A program made the position numbers and the translations under genes. The notes below the pieces were generated by a model. It did not search any database. It saw only the letters and a program-made list of their open reading frames with translations, and was not told the DNA's origin. From contig CM020619.1 in the NCBI GenBank assembly GCA_009829735.1, positions 19,473,816 to 19,537,815 on the forward strand: 64,000 nt of DNA, read 5' to 3'. The stretch comes from Pyropia yezoensis. Its lineage: Eukaryota > Rhodophyta > Bangiophyceae > Bangiales > Bangiaceae. Positions 10,001-21,142 of this stretch are shown here, piece by piece (position 1 is the stretch's first letter; each line of letters opens with the position of its first letter).

Positions 10001-12412
10001 GCCGGGCGTGAGGGGGGAGGGGGAGCGGGGTTCAAGACAGGGGGAGGGGAGGGAAGGGAGGGGGGATGGCGCAGGCAGCTGGAGAGCAGTAACGTCAGCG
10101 GGAGATAGCGCAGGGGGAGGAGACAAAAAGCGGAAGGAAAAGTGAGGGGGGAGTGGGAGCGGCGAGGGGAAGGGGGGGGGGGGAAGGGGCGAGGCGGGGG
10201 AGTGTAGGGGACTCCGTGGAGCGGGCGACGACGCGGCGGGGAGACCGAACGGAAGGGGCAGCGCGTCACGCTACCTGGGGGACAACCCCGATGCCGACCG
10301 CGACGGGCGAGGACTGCAACGGGCGCGCCGGCGGGGGTCAGGGTGCCGCGCGGCCGAGCGGGGCGACGGTGGCAAGGCGCGCGCGCGGGGTAGGAGGTGG
10401 CGGCGGCGGTGGCGCGGGAGGGGCAGACCCCGCGCGGGCGGATGTGGAAACAGCACGCCGGGCGCCCGGGCCGGCCTGGAGATCAGCGCCAGCTTTGGTT
10501 GGGGGGGCTTTCTTTATTCTTCACTTTTCTTTTCCTTTTGCTTGCCTTCGTTGTTTGGTTCTTGGCCAGTTCTGGAAAGCACAGAGTGGCCCCCTTGAGG
10601 GAGCTGGGGAGGCTACGTTGCAACATAGTGGGGGTCTACTCTTTCCCTTACGTCTCTGCGCTGGCGGCTCCATGGTGCGGCTCCAGCCCACGGCCGTGGG
10701 CCGGAACCCCGCGGGGTGGGCCTCTGGCGGTCGAGGTCGTTCATTGGGCCACAGCAGACTGCGCTAGGAGCTGTAAAGCCATCCTTCCACGGCTCGGTGC
10801 ACGGCCCCTCGGCTGTCATACAGGCGGTCCGTATCCTCCCCCAAGCACGAGAGAGACCTCACGCACCGCCGCCTCGCCTCGGCACACCCGGTACGTCTCG
10901 TGACCGCTGCGACCCGGGGTTTGGGGGGGACCCACTCGGCCGCGTCCTCGACCCCCCCCCCCAAGGTCCCTTCGAGGAGGCCTTTAGCCCGTGGAATGGG
11001 GTGGCCTGATGCTCTGTCATCCCACGCTTGAGGGGGGCAGGGCGCGCCGCCCCGCACGGCCGACTGCGGATCCCCGACGCTTTCGCTGCAGACCACAGGA
11101 GCTGGTGTGCTTGACCGCCGTTGCAACGGCGTGCTGGCGGGCGGAGACCGGGTCCCGGCACGAGTGGCCGCTGAGCGTCGGGTGGAGGGCGACCTCCCGG
11201 TCGTTCCATAATGATTTTCTCTTGTCAGACGCGCCCCCCTGCTGCGTGTGCCGCCCCATGCCCCCACCGCCGCAACGTTGCAGGCGCCGCCACCCGCGCC
11301 GACGTCGTGGGGTGCCGACAAATGTGGAGTGGCAGCGGAGAAAAGGGGGGGGGCGCGCTTGTTGCGGAGTCGACAACGCCCCTCGGATCCACCCCCCGTG
11401 CTCCCATCAATGATGTGCCCTGCGCCCCCCACCAGCCCACACTTCATGATGGGACTCCACGATGGGTGGCGCTGTGGCGGTGGCGCCACCACCGCCTTTA
11501 CAGTACATGGTGACCAGCTCCCGCCCCTCCCCCCTGACCGCCCCCCACTTTCTCGTCAGCAGCAGAGCCCCCCCTCGTCCTCCGAGCGAAGTCCACCTAC
11601 GTAGGCGAGTGCTGCTGGCTGTAGATGCCACTGCCGCCGGTCGGCAACGCGCGGCCCTCACAACGTAGGGCGCCCACCACGCGTCACGGAGGCAGCCGCC
11701 CCTCCCGACGCCTGGGGGACACCCCCACCCGCTTTCTGGCCATCTGCCCGCCTGCCCACCTCTCCGCCCGCGCACCTGTTCGTCCGTCTGACCATCCGCC
11801 CTCCCGGCCTCCCGTCGTGCCCGCCTGGCCGCCTGCCAACAGCACAGCAGGCACAGCCGTCGTCCGGTGTCTGACGTTCCGACCCGTCCTGGAGGGCTCG
11901 TCGCGGTGGCCTCGCGCCCCGACGCCGGCGCCCTCGAGCGTGCCCACCCCGCCCGCGATGCCGCCCGGCCCCCGTCCCGCCACGCGCGCCCCCTGTGTTT
12001 TGCGCGTGGTCACAAAAGGTCGGGCGGGATGGGCCGTTGCGCGAGCCGCCCCAACCGCGACGAAGGTCCTATATACAGGTTCCCCCGCTCTTTCGGTCGT
12101 ACGGTCGCCGTTGTCGTGCACGGGCAGCTGCTACACAGTTTGGCGACCACCACGCTTCCCCCCGGCTAATCACCACACCTGCGGTGGTGACGTTCGGCTG
12201 CGTGCCCCTCGCACGTCCTTCTGGCCCTTCTTTACTTTGTCCCCATCGACGGCCGCCAGCCGACACTGTGGGGCGGCACACCGTGTCTCTCCTTGAACCA
12301 GTCTCTCTTCCCCGCCCGCCTCCCCCCCTGCCCTTCCTCCCCGCCTTCCCTAGCCATTTCTTTCGTCCCGCTCACGCTCTCCCCACGACCGCCAACACCC
12401 TTCCGACCAACC
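10001..12412. other. Long intergenic region between divergently transcribed genes
   Basis: This should contain the promoters of the signal peptidase gene (-) and the LPMO-like gene (+). 10490-10610 is unusually T-rich on the plus strand. The ORFs (for example 10764-11492 on the minus strand) have no recognisable domain and poor composition, so I call none. Confidence 0.5.
12070..12076 (+). promoter_or_regulatory. TATA-like element upstream of the LPMO-like gene
   Basis: TATATAC stands out in G/C-rich sequence 337 bp before the ATG of the LPMO-like gene. Spacing permits a ~300-nt leader. This is pattern evidence only. Confidence 0.2.
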
Positions 12413-13753
12413 ATGGCGCGCGTCATCCGCCGGTGGCGCGCCGCCGTGGCGCTGGCGGTGGCCACCGCGGCGGCGGTGGTGGGTTCCCCCCCCGGCGGCG
12501 GCGGCGTCGCCGCCCACTCGTCTTGCCGGAGCCCCCTCGAGTCGACGTGGTCCAACTCGTGCCGCATTGGCGGCATCAACGGGGCGTGGAAGAACTGCCC
12601 TGGTCCGTGCCCCCGCGACCCAGACCGCAAGAACTATCGGGTGGAGCAGTTCCGCCGGGGACAGTGGATCCCGTTTGTCTACTACAAGAACAATCACTCG
12701 GGTACGTTTTGGGTTGTTGGCGCGGAGGTGAGGATGCGGGCAGTGCAGGCCATTGTGTGGGTGTGCTGTGTACTTCTTCGGTGCATGGCCCGGGGAGTTG
12801 GGCCGCGGGCCGCGCCGCGCTGCCGACTCTGCTGTCCAGCGCCAGCACCAGCCCCTGCCGCTTGCTCACATCGTCTAACACGCTCACACTGCGGTTGTGC
12901 TGATGGTTGTGCATACTGATGCCTGCTCCCACGCTTGCGATCAATCGACTGTGGTCCGCTGTCATCACGTATCTCTGCTGCCTGCTCTCTCGGTTCTGTA
13001 CTCGACCCCATGGCCTGCCCTCAACCTTGTTCCCTTGCACGTAGGCGGCTTTTTGCGGCTTAGCTTGGTACCCCTCCACCACCGCTTCAACGCTTGGGCG
13101 CACAAGCGCAACGCCTTCAGGTGGTCGTGCTGGGACCATGGGATGGTCAACTGCCCCCAACGCAACTCCCATGAGTGTGGGACGGACCGCAATGGCAAGC
13201 GCTACCAACAGTGGGTGGAGATTCCCAAGGTCTTTCCCGACGGGTACGTCCCGCGCATCGGCGGTGGTTGCGTTCTTCGGCTTGTCTCCTTCGCCTATAC
13301 GGGCAGACTCGGGGGGGGGGGGATGGGGGGGGAGGGGATTCGGTGGACGGAACGACTCTGATGACTGACTATTCTCTTTGACCTCGCGCCTTGCATGGTC
13401 AGTTTTTCCCCCGCTCATGCTGTGTCTCTCCCCGGCCGGCTATCCCCTCCCCCCACTCGTTTCATCCCTCTCGCATTCACAGGGAGTACTATCTCTCCTA
13501 CTTGTGGTATGGCGGGACCTTCCGACAAGGGGACTACTACTCGTGCGCCAAGATCCGCATCAGCGGGGGCCCCATCCAAAACACGTGGAAGCCCATCTAC
13601 GTCAACAATAAGAATGGGCAGTGCTACTCAACGGCGAGCACCCTCGGCCAGTGTCGCCAGGAGCCGTGCTACAGACCCCCCCATTGGATCCGGCCGGACG
13701 CTTGGAACGGGCGGACGCCAGGGCAGCTCAACCGCTGGGAGGTGACCAAGTAA
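12413..13753 (+). CDS. Secreted LPMO-like copper enzyme candidate (three exons)
   Basis: Exons 12413-12701, 13045-13243 and 13483-13753 join to 252 residues. Both introns start GTACGT, end in GTAG or ACAG, and restore phase exactly. Residues 1-34 form a signal peptide (basic head, Ala/Val core) with a V-A-A cleavage site, leaving His35 as the mature N-terminus, the first ligand of an LPMO histidine brace. The second brace candidate is His95 in NNHSGGFLRLSLVP, rebuilt across intron 1 and resembling the NHGGxFxxRL motif of LPMO families such as AA15/AA16. The axial position fits Tyr181 in DYYSCAKIRI, and the preceding VEIPKVFPDGEYYLSYLWYGG is the usual penultimate strand pair. There are many Cys (38, 50, 62, 66, 125, 133, 141, 184, 210, 220, 225). 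No CBM is attached. Known LPMOs oxidatively cleave cellulose, chitin or related polysaccharides. The family call comes from motifs, not a search; an unrelated Cys-rich wall protein with N-terminal His is the alternative. Confidence 0.65.
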
Positions 13754-15238
13754 GGTGAGGAAGGGGGAGGAGGGGGGGGGGAGAGGGCAGGTGGTAGTTG
13801 CCACTGCGTGCGGCGGCTGGCGCAGCCGTGGTGTCCATTCCGTCCTGGCGGTTGTCCCCCAGTATTTTTTTTGTCCTAGATCGATGTATGGGGCCACACC
13901 CACGTGTATGGCCCAGTGGTGTTTACGGCGAAGCGCAACGGCCTGTGCTCCACGACGGTACCACTGCCACAAGTAGCGGTGACCGCGCCACGGCTACACA
14001 CGCATGTGTAAAACAAAACGGGGAAGAACGGGGAGCAATGGTGCTGTGGGAGGGGTCACAACAGTCCGCGCAACGCGAAGACATCGAATTCGCACGATTT
14101 TCGAGACGTCGGTTTAAGGGGCACTGCGCAGGGGTTGTATCCCAGGGAAGAGCGACAGGTGCACGCCCGTGAGCGATCAAATCTGGCGATCTGAAGTGGA
14201 CAAACTAATGGGCGGGGGAACAGTACAGTACTGCGCCTAAAGAAAATACTATCTATTTATCCAGAACTGTTCTCTTGCGTGCTCTCTCCGCTGTTAAGTA
14301 CGGTTCGCACAGTGCACTTACCGCCCGGCTGTTGGTGCCCCGACGAATGGCAACCGCCGCGGCTGGGCTCTGCTCGACTCACCACCCGTGAGACGCGCTC
14401 CAAACGGTTGCGCTCACGCGTCGGCCGTCGACGCCACGCGCGATGTGGCGTGCGACAGCGGGGCGGTCGGGATGGTCATCTCTCCGCAGAGGGGGCGTTC
14501 CATTTTTTTTTCTCACCCCTCCCCCCTCCCGCCCTCTGTACGTCACCCATCCCGCCCCAGCGTATGTACGTGAGCCGCGCCACCGCGGCCCATCTGCTCC
14601 CGCCCCCTTCCCTCCTCTCCTTTGAACGGCGCGGCTCGACGTCTTGCCCATGGCATTCCCCAGTCGCACTGGCGGTGGCGGTCACGGCGGCGGCGGGCCC
14701 AGTCGCGGCAGCGCCGCCGCCCCGCCTGCCCCCCCTTGACGCTGTTCGCGGCTCGTGCGCAGCGGGCATCGCACGGTAATGGGGGAAGAAAGGGGTGTCT
14801 CCGCCCCACCCTCGTTCCCCGCCCCGGTCCGACGTGTCGGAGGCTCTACGGCGGGACGGCGGGGGCTGCCGTCGCGGCTCGCGCACCGATGCCACCTGTG
14901 GCGTGGCCGCGGCGGTCGCAGCGCGACGGCCGCGGCCGCCGGTTGATGTTGGATAAGAAGGGGTCGGCGGAGGTGGTCGGTCTTGGCATCATGGGTGGGG
15001 AGGAAAGTGTTGGGCGTACCTACTCCCTAGTCTGCTCCCCTGCTACATCTGCTTGGCGTACCCTCTTTCCCGCTTTGATCGCTGTAGTGGTTTTGTGTTT
15101 CTCCTACGCCCTCCCCTTCCCCGGGCTAAACCCCTGCCTTGTGTTATTCGCGCTTGTCGACAATATGGGCACCCCGTCCTCCCGCCGACCGTCGTCGTCC
15201 TTCCTGCTGGCTGCCACCGCCGCGGCTGCATCCGCGAA
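13754..15238. other. Intergenic region with no confident gene
   Basis: The first ~500 bases are less G/C-rich and hold an AT-rich patch near 14236-14280. Later sequence is G/C-rich with ORFs of random-looking composition on both strands. No domain is recognisable. Confidence 0.45.
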
Positions 15239-15483
15239 TGGGAGCGCCCGCGGGGCGCGGTATTGGGCAGGGCAGCGCGCTGCCCTGCCCAATGGGAGCG
15301 CCCGCGGGGCGCGGTATTGGGCAGGGCAGCGCGCTGCCCTGCCCAATGGGAGCGCCCGCGGGGCGCGGTATTGGGCAGGGCAGCGCGCTGCCCTGCCCAA
15401 TGGGAGCGCCCGCGGGGCGCGGTATTGGGCAGGGCAGCGCGCTTCCCTGCCCAATGGGAGCGCCCGCGAGGCGCGGTATTGGC
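15239..15483 (+). repeat. 54-bp tandem array, each unit carrying a 30-bp perfect palindrome
   Basis: Four full units begin at 15241, 15295, 15349 and 15403, with a partial fifth from 15457. Each of the first three units contains a perfect 30-bp inverted repeat running from TTGGGCAGGGCAGCG straight into its complement with no loop; the fourth unit has one changed base (GCGCTTCC instead of GCGCTGCC). 54 is divisible by three, so every frame is an 18-residue repeat on both strands. I treat it as non-coding structure rather than a protein repeat. Confidence 0.85.
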
Positions 15484-15854
15484 CCACCCTACCCAAACGG
15501 TAGCGGTGGCATCCCCCTCATCCACCCCCACCCCCGCCGCCGCCAAACGCCGCCAAACTCCTACCCCAAAAGGCGGGTCAGAGAGGGCTGCTGCCCCCCC
15601 CTCCCCCGCCCCCACCCCCCGCCCGCCCACTCCTCCATTCCCCTACCACCCTCCCCAACCCACAATCCCGTGACGACCAGAGGGAGCGGGGGGGGGGGAA
15701 GGGGGCGCGGCAGCGGCGGCAGCGACGGGTGTGGCGGTGGCGGTGGGGAGAGGGGGGGGGGGTGGGCGGCGCCCCCGCCTCACCCCCGCCCGTTGCCAAG
15801 GCCGCCTGGGCGTGGCACCAAGCGGTGGTGCCTCCCTGCGGCGCCACCCTCGAA

Positions 15855-16331
15855 ATGCGCCTCACCACCTGGGCCGACGGGTCGTTGTGGGAGCTGGGCG
15901 ACGCGACGGCAACGGAGCGGGGGCTCCCCACCGGCCTGGAAGGCCGCTCGGGCACCCTGCGGGGCCCCGTGGGGGCGGTGAAGTGGCGCCTGTTCCCCCC
16001 CGAAGGGCTGGGGGGGTGCCTCCCCGGCGCCGTCGCGGCGGTGGCGCGGCGGTCACGAACGGCTGCCGCGGCGCTGGCGCTCACCGCCACCGTGCACCCC
16101 CGGCTGGTGCTGCTGCGCCCGGTGCAGGAGGGGCGGGGGGGTGGTACGGGCGAGAGGCGGTGCGACCGCATCCGCGCCCGCCTGCTGAGCAGGTGGCTCC
16201 CGCCGCCGCCCCGCCCACCGCCGCCGCCGCAGCGCGCAGCGTTTGTGGGCACGTGGCCGCCGACGACGCATGAGACTGACGGCCTTAGCGTCGTGCGGGT
16301 GCCCATCCCGGCGGGCATCGGTCGCCATTGA
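15855..16331 (+). CDS. Hypothetical protein, possible upstream exon of a CBM1 gene
   Basis: The frame gives 158 residues from the ATG at 15855 (open further upstream to about 15729 without ATG). The text is less biased than neighbouring frames and looks protein-like (MRLTTWADGSLWELGDA, ALALTATVHPRLVLLRPV, AFVGTWPPTT). I recognise no family. It lies just before the large inverted repeat and the CBM1 exon on the same strand, so it could be an exon of that gene; phase cannot be tested because no clear donor was found. It may also be spurious. Confidence 0.3.
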   Translation: MRLTTWADGSLWELGDATATERGLPTGLEGRSGTLRGPVGAVKWRLFPPEGLGGCLPGAVAAVARRSRTAAAALALTATVHPRLVLLRPVQEGRGGGTGERRCDRIRARLLSRWLPPPPRPPPPPQRAAFVGTWPPTTHETDGLSVVRVPIPAGIGRH

Positions 16332-16501
16332 CGGGTGCCGCTCCCGGCCGCCGCCGGGAGGCGCGCGATCGGCCCTTCAGCGGGCGGGTGGGGGGGGGGG
16401 GGGGGGGGGGGGGGGGGGAGGGGACGGGCTGGCCCCCTTGGAGGCGGCGGCAGCGCCCGTGCGGCGCCGTTGCCCCTGTTGTGCCCCCGTGAGCCCAGCA
16501 A

Positions 16502-18338
16502 TGAGGCACTTCCATGAAATCACATCCTGTCACGCTAAGTCACAAATTCTTCTTGCAGCCTGGCCCCTCTCTTCGAGTCTTTGGCACCCCACTACCAACA
16601 GATCGGTGCATCCCCACGTGACAGGCGACACACCATCGTCTTCACCAGAGTGTGCGCTTTACGTTCATGTGTGGTTTCTAAGAAAAACATTGAAAACTGG
16701 CCACGTGGTGGTCTTGAGAGTGCATCATCCAATATACCTGCTTGCTCGTCGCTTGCTCTATGTACCCTCCACCACCAGGCACCTACGGACGGAGCTACGC
16801 CCCAAGGTACATCCCACAGACCACCCTACGTCTACTGATGCATAAAACGTGATGAGTTTCTATGGTGTGCAGCCCAAGAGAGCGGTCTTTTTCACAAACT
16901 TGGTGCCAAATACAGCTATTTCTGCCCCCCCCCCCCCCCACAGACTGGAGAAGGACAGCCGCCAGGCACTGGCATAGCCCATACGATAGCTGTGTGTCCC
17001 TGTGAGCCTTAGGGAGCACGAAAGTCCCACTGCCGACATCTCAACATGGACCCAGGGCCGGGTTTTTGCTCAACGACGGACCTTTGTCCTAAAGCCTGTC
17101 GCTACAAAACCATAGTGCACCCACACAGGGATGAGCGGCCCTCTCTGTTCCATGGTCTTCAGCAAGGACCCTGTACGGATCCTGGCCAAAAGACGGGCGC
17201 TCAAAGCGTGTCTGGACCATCATGTGGGGAGCTCTGTGCCAGAAGCTATCTGAGCTCTACGTGCTTCGCATATTTGCCATCAAGTCGTGCTTGTCTTGGT
17301 CATGGCTGTCCCGGAAAGAAACTCAGTGGCAACAGTGGGTTGACGCATATCAGTTCAACGTTTGTCGTACGTTCATAGAGCTGGTTAGTGAGGTGTGTCA
17401 TGTACTTCGTTCAAGCTGCTGGACGATTCATCCACATCACGCAGTGACAGGATGATCCATACTTCTGTCGGCACAGAAACAGCTTAAAGAGACACAAAGA
17501 CCTCTGACCATTCTATGAAGAAGAAAAAACGGCATCGCCGACTCGTCACAGAGACGCAAACGAGCTGGACCCGCTTGAAAAGCGAGCTCAGACAGCCTCC
17601 GGCGCCAAGCTCGCCACATGATGGTCCAGACACGCTTTGAGCGCCCGTCTTTTGGCCAGGATCCGTACAGGGTCCTTGCTGAAGACCATGGAACAGAGAG
17701 GGCCGCTCATCCCTGTGTGGGTGCACTATGGTTTTGTAGCGACAGGCTTTAGGACAAAGGTCCGTCGTTGAGCAAAAACCCGGCCCTGGGTCCATGTTGA
17801 GATGTCGGCAGTGGGACTTTCGTGCTCCCTAAGGCTCACAGGGACACACAGCTATCGTATGGGCTATGCCAGTGCCTGGCGGCTGTCCTTCTCCAGTCTG
17901 TGGGGGGGGGGGGGGCAGAAATAGCTGTATTTGGCACCAAGTTTGTGAAAAAGACCGCTCTCTTGGGCTGCACACCATAGAAACTCATCACGTTTTATGC
18001 ATCAGTAGACGTAGGGTGGTCTGTGGGATGTACCTTGGGGCGTAGCTCCGTCCGTAGGTGCCTGGTGGTGGAGGGTACATAGAGCAAGCGACGAGCAAGC
18101 AGGTATATTGGATGATGCACTCTCAAGACCACCACGTGGCCAGTTTTCAATGTTTTTCTTAGAAACCACACATGAACGTAAAGCGCACACTCTGGTGAAG
18201 ACGATGGTGTGTCGCCTGTCACGTGGGGATGCACCGATCTGTTGGTAGTGGGGTGCCAAAGACTCGAAGAGAGGGGCCAGGCTGCAAGAAGAATTTGTGA
18301 CTTTGCGTGACAGGATGTGATTTCATGGAAGTGCCTCA
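16502..18338. repeat. Large inverted repeat (two ~755-bp arms, ~326-bp spacer)
   Basis: The left arm 16502-17257 is matched in reverse complement by 17584-18338. Outer ends are TGAGGCAC and GTGCCTCA. The outer ~700 bp are nearly identical (a rare substitution near 16539, and different lengths of the internal poly-C/poly-G run near 16926/17901). The inner ~40 bp are diverged but alignable around CTGAGCTC. The arms encode the same short ORFs in mirror image, for example one beginning MDPGPGFCSTTDLC at 17046 (+) and at 17795 (-). It fits a foldback-type element or an inverted duplication. I found no convincing target-site duplication and no transposase. It ends 27 bp before the acceptor of the CBM1 exon. 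Confidence 0.85.
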
Positions 18339-18365
18339 ATGTATTTTTTTGTTTTCGATGCGTAG

Positions 18366-18740
18366 GTACTACGCCGCACAGCTGTGTGGCGGCCAGCCCA
18401 GCGGCCGCCGGCAGCGGGGCCGCGGTGGCCGCAGCGGCAGCCGGTGCGTCTGCGCATGCTGCCGCGGGACAAGAGGGTTGGGGCGGGCGGTTCCCCTGGC
18501 GGCGGCGACGGTGGCATGGACGGGGGTGAGGGTGGCGGCGGCGGCGGGTACGGCGGCGGTGAGCGGAGCGGCGGCGGCGGGCGTGGCGGCGGCGGCGGCG
18601 GCGGGCGTGGCGGCGGCGGCGGCGGCTGCGCGGGCGTCTGGCGCCAGTGCGCGGGCAAGCACCACGCGGGCCCCCTGTGCTGTGCAGACGGCACCACGTG
18701 CACCTACCTCAACGACTACTACAGCCAGTGCCAGCCTTGA
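18366..18740 (+). CDS. 3'-terminal exon with a CBM1 cellulose-binding module
   Basis: The frame opens right after a good acceptor (T-rich tract, then GCGTAG at 18360-18365), is closed by TAG immediately upstream, and has no convincing initiating ATG, so this is an exon rather than a whole gene. It encodes a Gly-rich stretch (residues ~45-85) followed by a CBM1 module with the family's aromatic/Cys pattern: CAGVWRQCAGKHHAGP, then [10 protein letters not shown] and the stop. CBM1 modules bind crystalline cellulose through three aromatic residues; here W, Y and Y are present. The large inverted repeat would lie in the preceding intron. The upstream exons, and so the catalytic or structural partner, are not identified. 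An internal ATG at 18456 would give a short intracellular protein, which is unlikely for a disulphide-rich CBM1. Confidence 0.65.
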   Translation, partial: VLRRTAVWRPAQRPPAAGPRWPQRQPVRLRMLPRDKRVGAGGSPGGGDGGMDGGEGGGGGGYGGGERSGGGGRGGGGGGGRGGGGGGCAGVWRQCAGKHHAGPLCCADGTTCTYLNDYYSQCQP

Positions 18741-19989
18741 CGCCAACGCCGGGACTATTGACGTTGTGTTGACGCGCGCCTGGTCGGGCTGGCCTAACGC
18801 CCCTGGGCAGCGTACACGGGCGACACGGAGTGGGGGGGGGGGACTTTCGTGGCTGGCCACGTGCGCGCTGGCTGTGAGAATGTGGCTTTTTGGGGGGGAT
18901 GAGGAGGAGGAGAGGGGGGCGCCTAGCGCTGTGCGCTCTGTGTGGACCCCCCCCCGTCGACGGCCGTGGGTCGCTGATGGAGGGACGAGTGGGTGGGGTC
19001 AGTGGATGAGGCCGCTATCGTTGACTGTGGGGTGCCCGTGCGCGTGGCTCGCGCCCCGGGGCCCCCCGGCGCAGTGGGTCTAAGACCGAGTACCTACATT
19101 TCCGTGCAAGATGGCCTTTACGGCCTCTGTGGGGGGGTCGGCTTCTGTAAGCAGGCCCTCACGACCCCCTGAGGGCCGTCTTGCACGAAAATGTAGGTAC
19201 TCGGTTTTAGACCCACTGCGCGGGGGCGACCGCGGTCGGGCAGCGGTGACTCTGGGCGGGCTTGATCGCCACGGATGCCGTCCTCTCCTTCTGGTTGTTT
19301 TCTGATAGCGGCACACCGGCACACCTGAATAGAAAGCTTTAGTCCCAAGATACATATCGGCAGTGGCGGAAGGCGGACGACGCAGGACCAGCTGGTGCAG
19401 ATGGCCAGGACGCTGGGTGCCAGCCAAAGAGGACAACCAAAAAAGAAATAAAAGACGAAACAGAGACAGCTTCTCGACAGAAAACGGTAGGACCTCTACC
19501 GGCACACGAGCTGTTCGCCCACCTTCCCGGGCCGGCCACGCCCGCCCCGCGGATGCGGGCGCGCCCGTCCGTCAAGGCAACCCTGCCCAGAGGGGTGCGT
19601 AGCAGCCCGTCCTCGCTGGCCATTCCCAGCATAGACCGACGGGGCGTTGGCGGCGGCCCCTGCCGCTGGCTTGGACAGATCCTTGCCAGACACACCCTCC
19701 CCTCCCCGCCCCCCACCCCCCCTTTCCAGTCCCCACATCCATCCCCGTTCCCCGGCGAAGCGGCTCGACCCCGATGGCAGCCGCGCGCCCCCTCCCGCCT
19801 AGCAGCACGCCCCAAGAGCGCCCACCACTTTCAACCTCTGCCACAATGGGTCGTCGCACCGCGGCCCGTCGCAAACTCCTGGTGTCCACGCAGCCCGCCC
19901 CCACCCTCCCCCCCCCCCCCCCCCCCCCCCCCACCCCCACCCCCCCGCTAAATGCTCCATCATCTCCCTACGCAAGTGCGCACACCCCC
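18741..19989. other. Intergenic region with a hairpin element
   Basis: The spacer between the CBM1 exon and the convergent kelch-CBM1 gene. Apart from the inverted repeat at 19069-19221 (separate entry) I see no gene. A long C run lies at 19909-19933. Confidence 0.5.
19069..19221. repeat. Short inverted repeat (48-bp arms)
   Basis: 19069-19116 is repeated in reverse complement at 19174-19221 with only a few mismatches; the cores are GAGTACCTACATTT and AAATGTAGGTACTC. The ~57-nt loop is itself partly complementary (GGGGGGGTCG against CGACCCCC). The size suits a tiny MITE or a stem-loop RNA. No target duplication is evident. Confidence 0.75.
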
Positions 19990-21103
19990 TCACACCACTG
20001 GCGCACATTGGGACCACCACTCAGACAGGCGGCGGCACTCAAAGCCGCCCACACACGCTGTCGCCGCGGTGGGCGGGTAGCCGCGCCCCCCACACCGGCC
20101 GTACGGGCCAACTTGCCCCGCCGCCGTTGGCGGCGGGCGGCACTGGGAGTAGTAGTCGTTGAGGCGGCGGCACACCAGGCCCGCCGCGCAGGCCGTCGGG
20201 CCCGCGTACTCGCGGCCCGCACATTGCCCCCACAGGCCCACCCGCGAGGGCGACGGCGACGGCGGAGACGGGGACGGGGACGGGGACGGGGACGGGGGCG
20301 GGGGCGGCGACGGGGACGGGGGCGGGGGCGGCGACGGGGACGGGGGCGGGGGCGGCGACGGGGACGGGGGCGGGGGCGGCGACGGGGACGGGGGCGGGGG
20401 CGGCGACGGCGACGGCGACGGGGGCGGCGACGGGGACGGGGACGGGGACGGGGGCGGAGGTGGGGGCGGCGACGGGGACGGGGACGGGGACGGGGGGGGG
20501 GGCGGCGACGGGGACGGGGGCGGAGGTGGGGGCGGCGACGGGGACGGGGACGGGGGGAGGGACGGGGGCGGCCCAAACGCGTCGAGGAGCACCGCCTCCC
20601 GCAGCGTAAAGCGCAGCAGCCCAACCTGCTGCCACCCATTGATCAGGCCGCCCTGCAGGTAGCCCGTCAGCGTTGGGGCGTCGGGGCACCCCCCGGCGGC
20701 GCGGAGGAGCGTGCCACCCGTCACGGGTGCGTAGCGCCGGAGGGGGGCGTCGCCAGCGGCGACGCGGGCGCCCTCGGGCGGGGGCTGCCGCGGCCCCGCG
20801 TTGACGCCCCCCTCGTCGAGCGCCAGGGAGGGCGCCTCAAACGCACGCGCCCGCCCCGTCGCCGTGTCGTACACGTAAAAGCGGTCCACGTCGGCCAGGC
20901 GGGGGCCGCCAAACGGGGGCGGGCTGGGGGACACGGTCAGGCCGGGCACGGCGGCCACGTTGACGCCATCCGGGGAGGAGGGCAGCGCGCCGGGGATGTA
21001 GTTGAGGAGGAACCGCCGCCCGTCGGTCCACGTGCCGTACTGGTTGACGGCCAGCATCACGCCGGCGGGCGGGGACGGGTCGCGAGACCAGGCGGGCGCC
21101 GCC

Positions 21104-21142
<39 letters not shown>

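Noticed and set aside
15239..15483. CRISPR-like array of repeats
   Set aside because: The units are contiguous tandem copies with no unique spacers, in eukaryotic DNA.
14622..15503. 293-residue ORF ending in an 18-residue repeat
   Set aside because: The repeat is the 54-bp palindromic array, open in several frames on both strands; the preceding part has no protein character.
16501..16845. 114-residue ORF (mirrored at 17995-18339) as a real gene
   Set aside because: It lies wholly in the inverted-repeat arms, has no domain, and appears twice only because the arms are copies.
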